Assembly (NCBI GenBank): GCA_024401215.1
Contig: JAKSLL010000008.1
Location: 19,551-83,550 of the forward strand
Direction of reading: 5' to 3'
Length of the DNA: 64,000 nt
Source: Bacteroidaceae bacterium
GTDB taxonomy: Bacteria > Bacteroidota > Bacteroidia > Bacteroidales > Bacteroidaceae
Each line of letters opens with the position of its first letter. The first letter of the stretch is position 1. Positions 46,993-54,678 of this stretch are shown here, piece after piece. The position numbers and the translations under genes were made by a program. Below the pieces are notes generated by a model. It was not told the DNA's origin and did no database searches. It was given only the letters and a program-made list of their open reading frames with translations.

Positions 46993-47194
46993 GTAACTAT
47001 TCAGCAATTTGATTTATAAACTAAGATTAACTTACGCCTACCTTCGGTTCAATCAAATTACGCCAAACTTTTGCAATTAGACTGCCTTTTGATTACAATT
47101 CAAAGAGCCAAAGGCTCTAATTTGGTTGAATTTTGATTGAACCGAAGCTCGGCGTAAGCCAATCTTTGTTAAAAAATATTCGCTGAATAGTTAC
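46993..47194. repeat. MITE-like element A with terminal GTAACTATTCAGC
   Basis: The 202-base element starts with GTAACTATTCAGC and ends with its exact complement GCTGAATAGTTAC. Inner arms are also complementary (TTACGCCTACCTTCGGTTCA with TGAACCGAAGCTCGGCGTAA, imperfect), and so are AATCAAATTA and related words. A short stem AGAGCCAAAGGCTCT lies near the middle. There is no coding capacity. It closely resembles element B at 56949-57131. Confidence 0.75.
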
Positions 47195-47220
47195 GAAAGT
47201 ATCTGATTTTTTTACATTTA

Positions 47221-47631
47221 TCACTCAGCACCAGCAGATCTCCATGTCTTGCTCTTAAGGTCTTTAGGCCCACCCTCCAGACGCTGTATGACAGCCTTCA
47301 TATAGTCAGACCCATGAAGAGAAGCGCCTGCTTTTTTCTCGTCAATGAGGGAGATGATAGAGTCGAAGGCAGCAATTGCTCGTCTGTCACATTCTTCGCG
47401 TGTGCCACGATAGGTGTGCATCCATGTTACAGGGTCACCACTCGAATTGACATCGTAGAGAACATCAAAAACCGACATATCGGAGACATTATAGTTCTCA
47501 TATTCTGTGTAAAGATTGTAGTAATAATCCTCCCCTTTTGTCTGACCGTTATCGTCATCGTCATCTTTACCGCAAGAAACGAATGTAACAGCCGCAAGGG
47601 CGATCATAAGCAGTTGGATTGTCTTTTTCAT
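47221..47631 (-). CDS. small lipoprotein of unknown function
   Basis: I do not recognise this 136-residue protein. The signal peptide ends in the lipobox FVSC (Cys20), followed by GKDDDDDN, a surface-export-like acidic stretch often seen after the lipid-anchored cysteine in Bacteroidales. The rest is short and tyrosine-rich, then helical. Its promoter (47675-47705) is well formed. Confidence 0.75.
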   Translation of the reverse strand: MKKTIQLLMIALAAVTFVSCGKDDDDDNGQTKGEDYYYNLYTEYENYNVSDMSVFDVLYDVNSSGDPVTWMHTYRGTREECDRRAIAAFDSIISLIDEKKAGASLHGSDYMKAVIQRLEGGPKDLKSKTWRSAGAE

Positions 47632-47674
47632 TGTAGTCCGATAATTATTATGTTATTTGAGGTTTTGATAATAG

Positions 47675-47705
47675 CAAAGGTATGCATATAAACATAAATA
47701 TCAAA
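47675..47705 (-). promoter_or_regulatory. predicted promoter of the 47.2-kb lipoprotein gene
   Basis: On the minus strand, TTTG (complement of 47702-47705), exactly 19 bases, then TACCTTTG (complement of 47675-47682). The leader would be about 35 to 40 bases. Confidence 0.75.
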
Positions 47706-47876
47706 ATTTCATACATATTTTTTACAATCCATCCTATAAATAATTCGGTATTACAGGAAATCGTGTGAATTATGCGCAAACATCAAGTTAAGAAAAACCT
47801 ATATAGACAGAACAAAAAAACATGAAATCCCCAATATTACATATTCTACACCATGCCTTGTGAGTGACATAGCGAA

Positions 47877-49178
47877 TTATTGTATGTTTGAAAAAAGCTC
47901 TGCGCACCATTCATACACAGGCTTTATTATAATATGTATTCCGTCTTTTATCAACTCTTCATAATGATGATCTGTCACCAAGAGAAGATTATCGCAGCGC
48001 GTCTTTTTATGCGCAAGCATCAAACCGTTGATTTCACGATTACGAGTCTTGTCCGATGAAATATCGTATGAAACCTGTATACATTGAATTACCTTGTTCC
48101 CATCACACACAAGGAAATCACATTCACCATAACGTTCGTTAAGATAATACACATCCCACCCTTCATTCTTACACTTGCGCAAAAGATGTGTCAATACTAT
48201 GGTCTCAAGTCGCCAACCAAGGTTCTCGCCAGCAAAAGCATTGTCCCTTTTATTCATCATTGCCACATCAACAGCATACACCTTTTCGCCAACAGAACGC
48301 TGCTTGCTCTTTTGTGAATATCTCTGTACACCTATAAGTACGTATGCCTCCTTGAGGTATTTTACATAATTGAGTACAGTATGCACTGATTTGAAGTCAA
48401 ACAGCGTCATTAGCTCTGATGTGGATAAAATACATGGCGAGATATTGAGTAAATGATGAGCCATCTTCTCGAACTGTGCAGGATACACAATTTTGTAACG
48501 CTGTTCAATATCACGCTTTAATATATTATCTACAAGGTTGGTTATGTATTTCTTATCATTTTTTATCTGCAAAAGTTCCGGGAAACCACCTTTTCCCACA
48601 TATTCATCAAATGCTTTCCTCTGTTCGGCAACACCCTTGGTTGTTCGAAGTTTGCAATCAACACCCTTCATATCACAGTATTCTGTAAACGAGAACGGGT
48701 ACAATACAATTTCGCTGCTACGACCAGTAAGATGGGTAGCAAGATCATTGCTCAGCAGTTTTGCGTTGCTGCCTGTCAGAACGACATGTATCTTTGTTCG
48801 AAGAAGTCGGTTTACAAACAATGGCCATCCATCAATATTCTGTATCTCATCAAGAAAAATATATTTGAAATCGCCATATATTTTGTATAACACCTCAAGA
48901 ACGTCATTCAACTGATTAGTGTCAAGACCCACAAGACGTTCATCGTCAAAGTCAGCATACGCAAATGGTACTTTTGCGTCAACAAGAGTTTGCAGACATA
49001 GTGTTGACTTACCACTACGTCGCACCCCTATGACAACCTGTGCTTGTGGACTATTCAAATCCACCAAGTTCTCTTCATTTCTTGAGCATAAATACTCATC
49101 TGACCAATTATCTATTTCTGATTTCTGATCAGTAAGTATGACTTCAAGAGTCCTCTTATCTATAAGTGCTTCTTTCAT
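47877..49178 (-). CDS. AAA ATPase of the DUF4143 family
   Basis: This 433-residue protein has an N-terminal P-loop ATPase domain with Walker A GVRRSGKST near residues 51-59 and Walker B IFLDEIQNIDGW. A C-terminal DUF4143-type domain follows, with a nuclease-like YGECDFLVCDG segment near residue 360. Proteins of this type are abundant in Bacteroidales and their role is unknown. The frame is open to a GTG at 49184, but the ATG at 49178 is preferred. A -7-like TAACTTTG (complement of 49184-49191) touches the start, so the mRNA may be leaderless. A 32-bp repeat array lies immediately upstream. Confidence 0.88.
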   Translation of the reverse strand: MKEALIDKRTLEVILTDQKSEIDNWSDEYLCSRNEENLVDLNSPQAQVVIGVRRSGKSTLCLQTLVDAKVPFAYADFDDERLVGLDTNQLNDVLEVLYKIYGDFKYIFLDEIQNIDGWPLFVNRLLRTKIHVVLTGSNAKLLSNDLATHLTGRSSEIVLYPFSFTEYCDMKGVDCKLRTTKGVAEQRKAFDEYVGKGGFPELLQIKNDKKYITNLVDNILKRDIEQRYKIVYPAQFEKMAHHLLNISPCILSTSELMTLFDFKSVHTVLNYVKYLKEAYVLIGVQRYSQKSKQRSVGEKVYAVDVAMMNKRDNAFAGENLGWRLETIVLTHLLRKCKNEGWDVYYLNERYGECDFLVCDGNKVIQCIQVSYDISSDKTRNREINGLMLAHKKTRCDNLLLVTDHHYEELIKDGIHIIIKPVYEWCAELFSNIQ

Positions 49179-49209
49179 AGGCACAAAGTTACAAAAAAAA
49201 CATTATGCC

Positions 49210-49320
49210 AATGCATTATTTTGCTGTTTTTTGTCAAACAGAATGCATTATTTTGCTGTTTTTCACTAAACAGAATGCATTATTTTGCTGTTTTCCGCCA
49301 AACAGAATGCATTATTTTGC
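49210..49320. repeat. 32-bp tandem hairpin repeats upstream of the DUF4143 ATPase gene
   Basis: Three full 32-base units (49210-49241, 49242-49273, 49274-49305) and a partial fourth are present. Each unit begins AATGCATTATTTTG and contains CTGTTT, a variable 6-base loop and AAACAG. Stems are identical in the units while loops differ (TTTGTC, TTCACT, TCCGCC). The rest of the 49179-49449 spacer holds nothing recognisable. Confidence 0.9.
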
Positions 49321-49449
49321 CAACAGAATAGTGTGGTTGCAAATAAATCTGTATTATTACTGTGCATATATATCTGCGAATGGCGTGGTCCATAGTCGGT
49401 TCTTTGTCAAACTATTGAACTTCATCGCAAACCAAAACTCTTGTGCTTT

Positions 49450-50007
49450 CTAATTCAAACTTTCAGGTCCGAAGCTCTCAGGAAGGAGTTCTTCGAGGGT
49501 GAAGTCTTTATAGTCTGTCTCTGACTTTGCAATGATGACATGCATATCCTTTGGATTGCAGAATTCTCTCATGACCTGTCTGCAGACTCCGCATGGAGCG
49601 CAGTAATCACTGACATTCTGATTCATACCGCCGACAATAGCAATACCGAGTATCTTCTTCTCACCACTGGCAATAGCATGGGTTATTGCCGTTCTCTCTG
49701 CGCAGATGGTAGCACCATAAGAAGAATTCTCGACATTGACTCCGGTATATATCTTTCCAGAACCCATAACGACGGCTGCTGACACATTGAAATTAGAATA
49801 TGGAGCGTACGAATTCTTCATATTCTCTAAAGCGATACGAATCAACTGCTGACGGTCAAAGTTTTCGCCAGTAATAACAGCTGTCTCTGGATACTCCTTG
49901 ACAAGTTCGCCCTTAACAGCTGGATTTTCCGGAGTATTCTTTGAGCAGCCCGCAAAAAGGATAAGGCACAAGAGTGCAAGTGTGTGTGTTAATTTTAAGT
50001 GTTTCAT
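49450..50007 (-). CDS. cdd: cytidine deaminase with lipoprotein signal
   Basis: This 185-residue protein has a lipoprotein signal peptide with lipobox LFAGC (Cys21), then a spacer to residue 45, then a full cytidine deaminase domain. Zinc ligands and catalytic residues are all visible: CAERTA (Cys102, Glu104) and PCGVC (Cys139, Cys142). Normal enzymes are cytosolic and about 130 to 140 residues long. This one appears to be exported and lipid-anchored, which is unusual. If active it would deaminate cytidine outside the inner membrane. A possible -7 box TAACTTTG lies at the complement of 50142-50149. Confidence 0.88.
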   Translation of the reverse strand: MKHLKLTHTLALLCLILFAGCSKNTPENPAVKGELVKEYPETAVITGENFDRQQLIRIALENMKNSYAPYSNFNVSAAVVMGSGKIYTGVNVENSSYGATICAERTAITHAIASGEKKILGIAIVGGMNQNVSDYCAPCGVCRQVMREFCNPKDMHVIIAKSETDYKDFTLEELLPESFGPESLN

Positions 50008-50050
50008 ATTACTTGTTTTTTACCTATTACATATTCATAGACGAGGGACC

Positions 50051-50112
50051 TCTTGTTGTGGAGTTATAGAGTAGTTAAAGTGACGAATGTCTGTATATAG
50101 CAAACGTCCCTT
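50051..50112 (+). repeat. 62-bp dispersed repeat, copy 1
   Basis: This 62-base segment (TTGTTGTGGAGTTATAGAGT ... AAACGTCCCTT) is closely similar to the complement of 52997-53057. It lies in the leader region upstream of the cytidine deaminase gene. Confidence 0.75.
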
Positions 50113-50319
50113 AAAATTTTGATCATCTATAGATGATATTGCAAAGTTATTGGAATATTATCGTAATCTCATGTGTTTTGTCGAAAAAGCCAAATAAAAA
50201 CTCTGTTTTTAATCCCTTTTGGTCGTTTCCGAGCTGTATTAACTAATGAACGTGTCAACTTAATCTGCATCATACTACGCACCGCAAGCAAAACAACAGT
50301 GATATCGAGATTGCTTTAT

Positions 50320-50434
50320 ATGCAGTTAGCGTGAATGCTGTCATGCAGTTGGCGTGAATGACATTATGCACACAGCATGAATAACACTATTCACTTGAAC
50401 AGAATAACAGCATTCACTTAGCAAGACTTTTTTG
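50320..50434. repeat. second 23-bp-period degenerate tandem array
   Basis: Units start at 50320, 50343, 50366, 50389 and 50412. The first two differ at few positions (ATGCAGTTAGCGTGAATGCTG and ATGCAGTTGGCGTGAATGACA, each plus two bases); the later ones are degraded but keep GAATAACA words. The period equals that of the array at 191-327, though the sequence differs. Confidence 0.7.
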
Positions 50435-50510
50435 TCATATAAGAACATTGTATTTGATTGTTATGTGGTAATGGATACTATACCTGTATGGTTAACAAAA
50501 ACACAAATCT

Positions 50511-50612
50511 GAGGCCCTCCCCTGCCCTCCCAGTGAGGGGCTTCCGTATTGGATTGCAATGCCAAATATACCGCATGGTTTCCTCCCCGAATTTAGGAGT
50601 CTTAGAGGGGGC
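50511..50612. repeat. dispersed CCCTCCC-type repeats, copy B
   Basis: GGCCCTCCCCTGCCCTCCC followed by GTGAGGGGCTTCC (50514-50544) resembles the segment after argG (63960-64000). The part 50572-50612 matches the repeat at 42488-42526. Confidence 0.7.
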
Positions 50613-50642
50613 ATTTGTTTCAGTATGAGGAATATCGCAACT

Positions 50643-50794
50643 AACTCATCACTCGTCACAACCCGCCTGTAAACTACTGAAATTAAAGCCTTTAACACCG
50701 TGACGAGTTACTTGCAACTCATCACGGACTCGTCACAGTCGTATAGCTCGGATTAACAGATAGTTACAGGCTGTTTGTGACGAGTGATGAGTGT
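50643..50794. repeat. inverted-repeat element with nested GTGACGAGT palindrome
   Basis: The ends are an imperfect 32-base inverted repeat: 50643-50674 (ACTCATCACTCGTCACAA, then GCCTGTAA) and the complement at 50763-50794. A second, inner inverted repeat pairs GTGACGAGT (50700-50708) with ACTCGTCAC (50728-50736). There is no open reading frame. With the other repeats it fills most of the 0.9-kb spacer 50008-50912, in which I see no gene. Confidence 0.7.
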
Positions 50795-50858
50795 TTTTAA
50801 ATTCCTCAACTTTATTATTTGTAACTTCTTGTGATCAAAAGTGTCTAACATTGAAAGA

Positions 50859-50897
50859 CAAAAAAAGAAACCCTTGCAAGCGTTTGACTTACAAGGG
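50859..50897 (-). terminator. tRNA-Leu terminator
   Basis: On the minus strand, a stem formed by CCCTTG and CAAGGG with an inner AAG/CTT pair is followed by a T-rich run. It lies 16 bases after the tRNA end. Confidence 0.75.
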
Positions 50898-50912
50898 CTA
50901 TTTACAACATTG

Positions 50913-50994
50913 TACCCGGAGCCGGGATCGAACCGGCACGAATTGCTTCATTGGTGTTTGAGACCAACGCGTCTACCAATTCCGCCATCCGGGC
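50913..50994 (-). tRNA. tRNA-Leu (anticodon CAA)
   Basis: The 82-base gene folds with acceptor arms GCCCGGA and TCCGGGT, discriminator A, a D-arm containing AATTGGTAGACG, the anticodon arm TTGGTCTCAAACACCAA (loop CTCAAAC, anticodon CAA), a short variable arm and the T-arm GGTTCGATCCC. The CCA end is not encoded. It reads UUG leucine codons. Confidence 0.95.
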
Positions 50995-51026
50995 AGATGA
51001 TGAGAAGCATTTCTCATTAGCGGGTG

Positions 51027-51058
51027 CAAAGGTAATGTCTTTTTTGTTATTAAACAAA
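51027..51058 (-). promoter_or_regulatory. predicted tRNA-Leu promoter
   Basis: On the minus strand, TTTG (complement of 51055-51058), 20 bases, then TACCTTTG (complement of 51027-51034), about 33 bases before the tRNA. Confidence 0.75.
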
Positions 51059-51075
51059 TTTTATCACTCTTTTTC

Positions 51076-51106
51076 TTGACTACTCATGTGTTTTTTTTTA
51101 TTTTTG
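51076..51106 (+). promoter_or_regulatory. predicted promoter of the C10 protease gene
   Basis: TTG at 51076-51078, 20 bases, then TATTTTTG at 51099-51106. It is divergent from the tRNA-Leu promoter just upstream. The leader would be only about 10 bases. Confidence 0.6.
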
Positions 51107-51122
51107 CATCAAAAAGAAAAAA

Positions 51123-52910
51123 ATGAGGATATTATTATTTATAATATGTATGTTCTGCACCGCAATCCACGGCTGGAGTCAGTCAAAGATGAGGAAGGTG
51201 GCAGAACGCAACGAATGGACAATATTTGAGACTGACGGCAAGGAGGGCTTCGTAGTAATAAGCAACGAAGAGACTCCTGCTGTGCTTGCACGAACATCAA
51301 GCGGAAGATACGAGGATTTCAAGGAGAATGAAGCAGTAAAGATGCTGCTCGACTGCGCAGCCACAAGCATCAGAGAGAAAAGGCACAACAAGGCACCTGC
51401 CCTTCCGCCAGAGAACAGCAGCACGATAAAAGACAGCGTGCCTGCCATGATACACGACCTTTGGACACAAGAATATCCTTACAACAGGATGACTCCGATG
51501 ATTGACGGCACCCACTGCGTGACAGGATGCGTGGCACAGGCTATGGCACAAATCATGAACTACTGGAATTACCCCGAACACGGCACAGGCTACATAGAGT
51601 ATGACGACTCTACAGGATGCAAGCAGATTGTATCCTCCAACCTTGAAGAGCATTATTACGACTGGGACAACATCCTTGATGTATATACCGAAGGAGAATA
51701 CACAGAGAAGCAGGCAGATGCCGTGGCACGCCTTATCAGCGACTGCGGGATAGCCGTGCACATGAAATACGGCACTATAAGCAGCGGGGCGAGGTCCATA
51801 TACCAAGCCATAGCCATGGTCAACCATTTCGGATATGACAGAGGGATGCAGATATACTACCGCGACTTCTTCACATGGGAGGAATGGGACACTATGCTAA
51901 AAACGGAGCTCAGCGCAGGACGACCTATGCTGATATCCGCCCAATCACCCACATTGAGCCACGCCTTCGTATGCGACGGCTACGACAAAGACGGATTATA
52001 CCACCTCATCTTCGGCAATGGAGTGCCATCCGAGGATATCTACTACAACATAGAGTACATCTCGCCTAACCAACCTAAATGGTATGACAAGAACAGCCCT
52101 GAGCGCGGAATGAACCTGCTGCAAAGCGTGATAACAGGCATACAGCCTGCAACAAACGCCAATGCCACGAATACAGAAAAGCACATATACTGCTTTTCCG
52201 AGATGAAATGCACCAACAATTCAATTGTTGTGGAGGACATCTGCAATACAGGCTGGAATGTGCATAATGACTCTGTAGGCATAGCTATCAAAGATATGAA
52301 TGACAGGATTGTGGACATTCCTTATGTTTACGATCGCATCTTCGAACTCGAAGAGACTAATGACACGACATACACCGACACTATTCAGCTGAAAATAAAA
52401 AGCAAGCTCGCAGACGGCACATACAAAATTGTGCCTATGTACAAAGATGGGGAGTGGAAAGAGGCGCGCACATCAGCAGGCACGCCCAACTACCTGCTTC
52501 TCAGCATCGAAAACAGAAAGGCGACAATCCATGCCGACTCTTCAGCTATAGTGCGCCTACGCATAGCAGACTTCTCCATCCCCGAAGCACTTATAAGCAA
52601 AGACAAGCCACAGTACTGGCTTTCAATAAAAAATGAAAACAACAAGGAATATCACGGGCGCTTCTACCTTGTGTTGTATGAAGACAAAGAAAAAGGCAAG
52701 GCATACACGCTGAATCTCCAGGGAATAACAATAGGGGCGGGAGAAACCGTCACTCGCGATTTCGTCCGCACCCCTATGCAAATTCCAGTAGGCAAATACA
52801 CCCTACGGATATTTTACACTAAAAATTTGTTTAACAGTGAGATTTACATGCTGCACGAACAGCCTATCTCCGTTATCAACGCCTCATCAATACAGATTGC
52901 TGAAAGGTAA
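51123..52910 (+). CDS. secreted C10 family (streptopain-like) cysteine protease
   Basis: This 595-residue protein has a signal peptide ending near HGWSQ and a propeptide to about residue 105. The catalytic domain includes GCVAQAMAQIMNYW with the nucleophile Cys136, and SHAFVCDGYD with His280. The segment around YHLIFGNG corresponds to the family WxNxGW region but is altered (Phe-Gly-Asn-Gly). The C-terminal 250 residues are beta-rich (VVEDICNTGWNVHNDSVGI) and resemble Ig-like or adhesin modules. Related enzymes include B. fragilis Bfp and streptococcal SpeB. The small inhibitor gene that often accompanies them is not seen. Confidence 0.9.
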   Translation: MRILLFIICMFCTAIHGWSQSKMRKVAERNEWTIFETDGKEGFVVISNEETPAVLARTSSGRYEDFKENEAVKMLLDCAATSIREKRHNKAPALPPENSSTIKDSVPAMIHDLWTQEYPYNRMTPMIDGTHCVTGCVAQAMAQIMNYWNYPEHGTGYIEYDDSTGCKQIVSSNLEEHYYDWDNILDVYTEGEYTEKQADAVARLISDCGIAVHMKYGTISSGARSIYQAIAMVNHFGYDRGMQIYYRDFFTWEEWDTMLKTELSAGRPMLISAQSPTLSHAFVCDGYDKDGLYHLIFGNGVPSEDIYYNIEYISPNQPKWYDKNSPERGMNLLQSVITGIQPATNANATNTEKHIYCFSEMKCTNNSIVVEDICNTGWNVHNDSVGIAIKDMNDRIVDIPYVYDRIFELEETNDTTYTDTIQLKIKSKLADGTYKIVPMYKDGEWKEARTSAGTPNYLLLSIENRKATIHADSSAIVRLRIADFSIPEALISKDKPQYWLSIKNENNKEYHGRFYLVLYEDKEKGKAYTLNLQGITIGAGETVTRDFVRTPMQIPVGKYTLRIFYTKNLFNSEIYMLHEQPISVINASSIQIAER

Positions 52911-52945
52911 ATTCTCAAGTCAACTTTCGCCCTAACTTGCTCGTT

Positions 52946-53062
52946 TTGGGGAGTTAAAGTGGAGTTAAAGAGGAGTTATCTCTTCGCTCGGAGTTAAAGG
53001 GACGTTTACCTTGTCGGACATTTGTCACTTTAACTACACTTTAACCCCACAACAAGTATTAC
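52946..53062. repeat. GGAGTTAAAG repeats and 62-bp dispersed repeat, copy 2
   Basis: GGAGTTAAAG or close variants occur at four places between 52938 and 53000. The segment 52997-53057 is the complement of the 62-base repeat at 50051-50112. CTTTAACTACACTTTAACCCC near 53030-53047 can pair with the GGAGTTAAAG copies. A related GGGGAGTTAAAGTGGAG lies at 58028-58044. Confidence 0.7.
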
Positions 53063-53066
53063 TAAA

Positions 53067-53846
53067 TTACTTCAAACCAGCCTTGAGCGAGCGGATGACA
53101 GCAGAGTTAAATCCTGAATGGTCAAGTTCATTAAGACCCTTTATTGTAACGCCTCCAGGAGTGGTAACCTTGTCAATAGCCTCTTCTGGATGCCATCCTG
53201 TCTCCTTGAGCAGAGACACAGCACCCTGCATAGTCTGGAGTGCTATCTGCTTTGCCTGCTGAGGATAGAAGCCCATCTCGCAGCCGCCTTCCATCTGAGC
53301 GCGGATGTAACGCATCACATAAGCTATGCCACAAGACGCCATCATCATGCCAGGACCGACAAGGTTCTCTGTCACAACGAGAGTGTCTCCATCAATCTTA
53401 TACAACTCGTCAACAGTCGCGAGGCTCTCTGCTGTAGCCGCTTCTCCCTTTGCGATAAAACTCATGCTCGCCCCAAACTCCGCCGCGATGTTTGGAATGA
53501 CATAGAAATATTGCCCTGCCTGCCCTAACTCCTCAGCAAGCATGCCTGTAGTGAAGTTGGCTGCATCAGAAACAATAATCTGCTTGCCAAGATTGAGGTA
53601 AGGCTTAACCTCTGCAATGACAAGCTTCATGAGCCATGGCTTAACCACAAGCACAATGACATCAGCATCTTTGACAGCCTCAATGTTATCTGTGGTTGTA
53701 TTAAGAACTGGGTATTCATTTTTGAACTGAGCGAGAAGTGCCTCGTTCTTGTCAGCAACAGTAATGCTGCTAACCTTACCGCTTTTTGCCCATCCCTTGA
53801 TGAGCGCGCCGCCCATATTGCCAGCGCCAATAACTGTTAGTTTCAT
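53067..53846 (-). CDS. proC: pyrroline-5-carboxylate reductase
   Basis: This 259-residue cytoplasmic enzyme makes the last step of proline synthesis. The NAD(P)-binding start KLTVIGAGNMGGALIKG and the C-terminal TPGGVTIKGLNELDHSGF are diagnostic. It lies 19 bases after radC, the last gene of a four-gene minus-strand run porT, glycosyltransferase, radC, proC. Confidence 0.97.
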   Translation of the reverse strand: MKLTVIGAGNMGGALIKGWAKSGKVSSITVADKNEALLAQFKNEYPVLNTTTDNIEAVKDADVIVLVVKPWLMKLVIAEVKPYLNLGKQIIVSDAANFTTGMLAEELGQAGQYFYVIPNIAAEFGASMSFIAKGEAATAESLATVDELYKIDGDTLVVTENLVGPGMMMASCGIAYVMRYIRAQMEGGCEMGFYPQQAKQIALQTMQGAVSLLKETGWHPEEAIDKVTTPGGVTIKGLNELDHSGFNSAVIRSLKAGLK

Positions 53847-53865
53847 TTTGTATTGTTATATTAAA

Positions 53866-54678
53866 TCAAAGTTTTCCTTCTTCAGCGTAGCTATAATAAC
53901 CACCATCAGCAACAATCACATGGTCGAGCATCCTGATGTTCATCGTCTTGCTTGCTTTGTGGACATTTGCCGTCAGTTCGTCGTCTAAACGGCTTGGCCG
54001 CAGACTTCCGCTCGGATGGTTATGCACAAGTATAAAGCATGTGGCATTCGCCAGACAAGCCTCTTTGAAGAGCATGCGCACATCCACGGAGGTGTCAGAT
54101 ATTCCGCCAGAAGAAAGATGAGCGCAACGGATAAGACGTGAGTTGTTGTTCAACAGCAGCACCCAGCTCTCCTCTCTGTACAAATCCTGAATCTTTGGCC
54201 TCATGTAGGCATACACCTCAGCACCGCTACCAAACAGCAAGAGGTCGGCAGCTGTCTCGGATGCACGACGGCGACCAATCTCTGCTGCAGCAATAATGCT
54301 GAGAGCCCTTGCTTCGCCAATCCCTTTGTAGGACATCAGCTGCTGCATGCTCATCTTACTGAGATTCTGGAGTTTTCCCTGGCAGTCTTCCATGATGTCT
54401 CGCATAATCTCAACCGCTGTCTGCTCTGTCGTACCGCCGCCAATAAGGATGGCAAGCAGTTCGGGCACAGTGAGCGACTCCACGCCATTTGCTATGAGCT
54501 TCTCACGCGGCCTGTCCTCCGCTGCGAGATCCTTGATGGCAAGATGAGAAGGCTGAGGCATTACAGCAGGAGCTTTTTTATGTTCTACGCTGCGGTATGC
54601 CTCGCTATTATAGATGACCTCAGCGTCGGTCTCTGTAGCCTGCGAAGTGTTGAATGGTTTGAAATCTCTTCTAATCAT
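53866..54678 (-). CDS. radC: RadC family JAB/MPN domain protein
   Basis: This 270-residue protein has helix-hairpin-helix-like sequence (MSMQQLMSYKGIGEARAL) and the JAMM metal motif HNHPSGSLRPSRLDDELT. The family name suggests DNA repair, but its role is unsettled. The ATG at 54678 overlaps the upstream glycosyltransferase by 8 bases; an alternative ATG at 54708 would add 10 residues. Confidence 0.93.
   Translation of the reverse strand: MIRRDFKPFNTSQATETDAEVIYNSEAYRSVEHKKAPAVMPQPSHLAIKDLAAEDRPREKLIANGVESLTVPELLAILIGGGTTEQTAVEIMRDIMEDCQGKLQNLSKMSMQQLMSYKGIGEARALSIIAAAEIGRRRASETAADLLLFGSGAEVYAYMRPKIQDLYREESWVLLLNNNSRLIRCAHLSSGGISDTSVDVRMLFKEACLANATCFILVHNHPSGSLRPSRLDDELTANVHKASKTMNIRMLDHVIVADGGYYSYAEEGKL

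Noticed and set aside
49210-49320. CRISPR repeat-spacer interpretation of the 32-bp array
   Set aside because: The variable part is only 6 bases and lies inside the hairpin loop, far too short for spacers.
49205-49453. 82-residue plus-strand frame across the 32-bp repeats
   Set aside because: A 32-base unit is not a multiple of three, so repeated units fall in different frames; the frame looks accidental.
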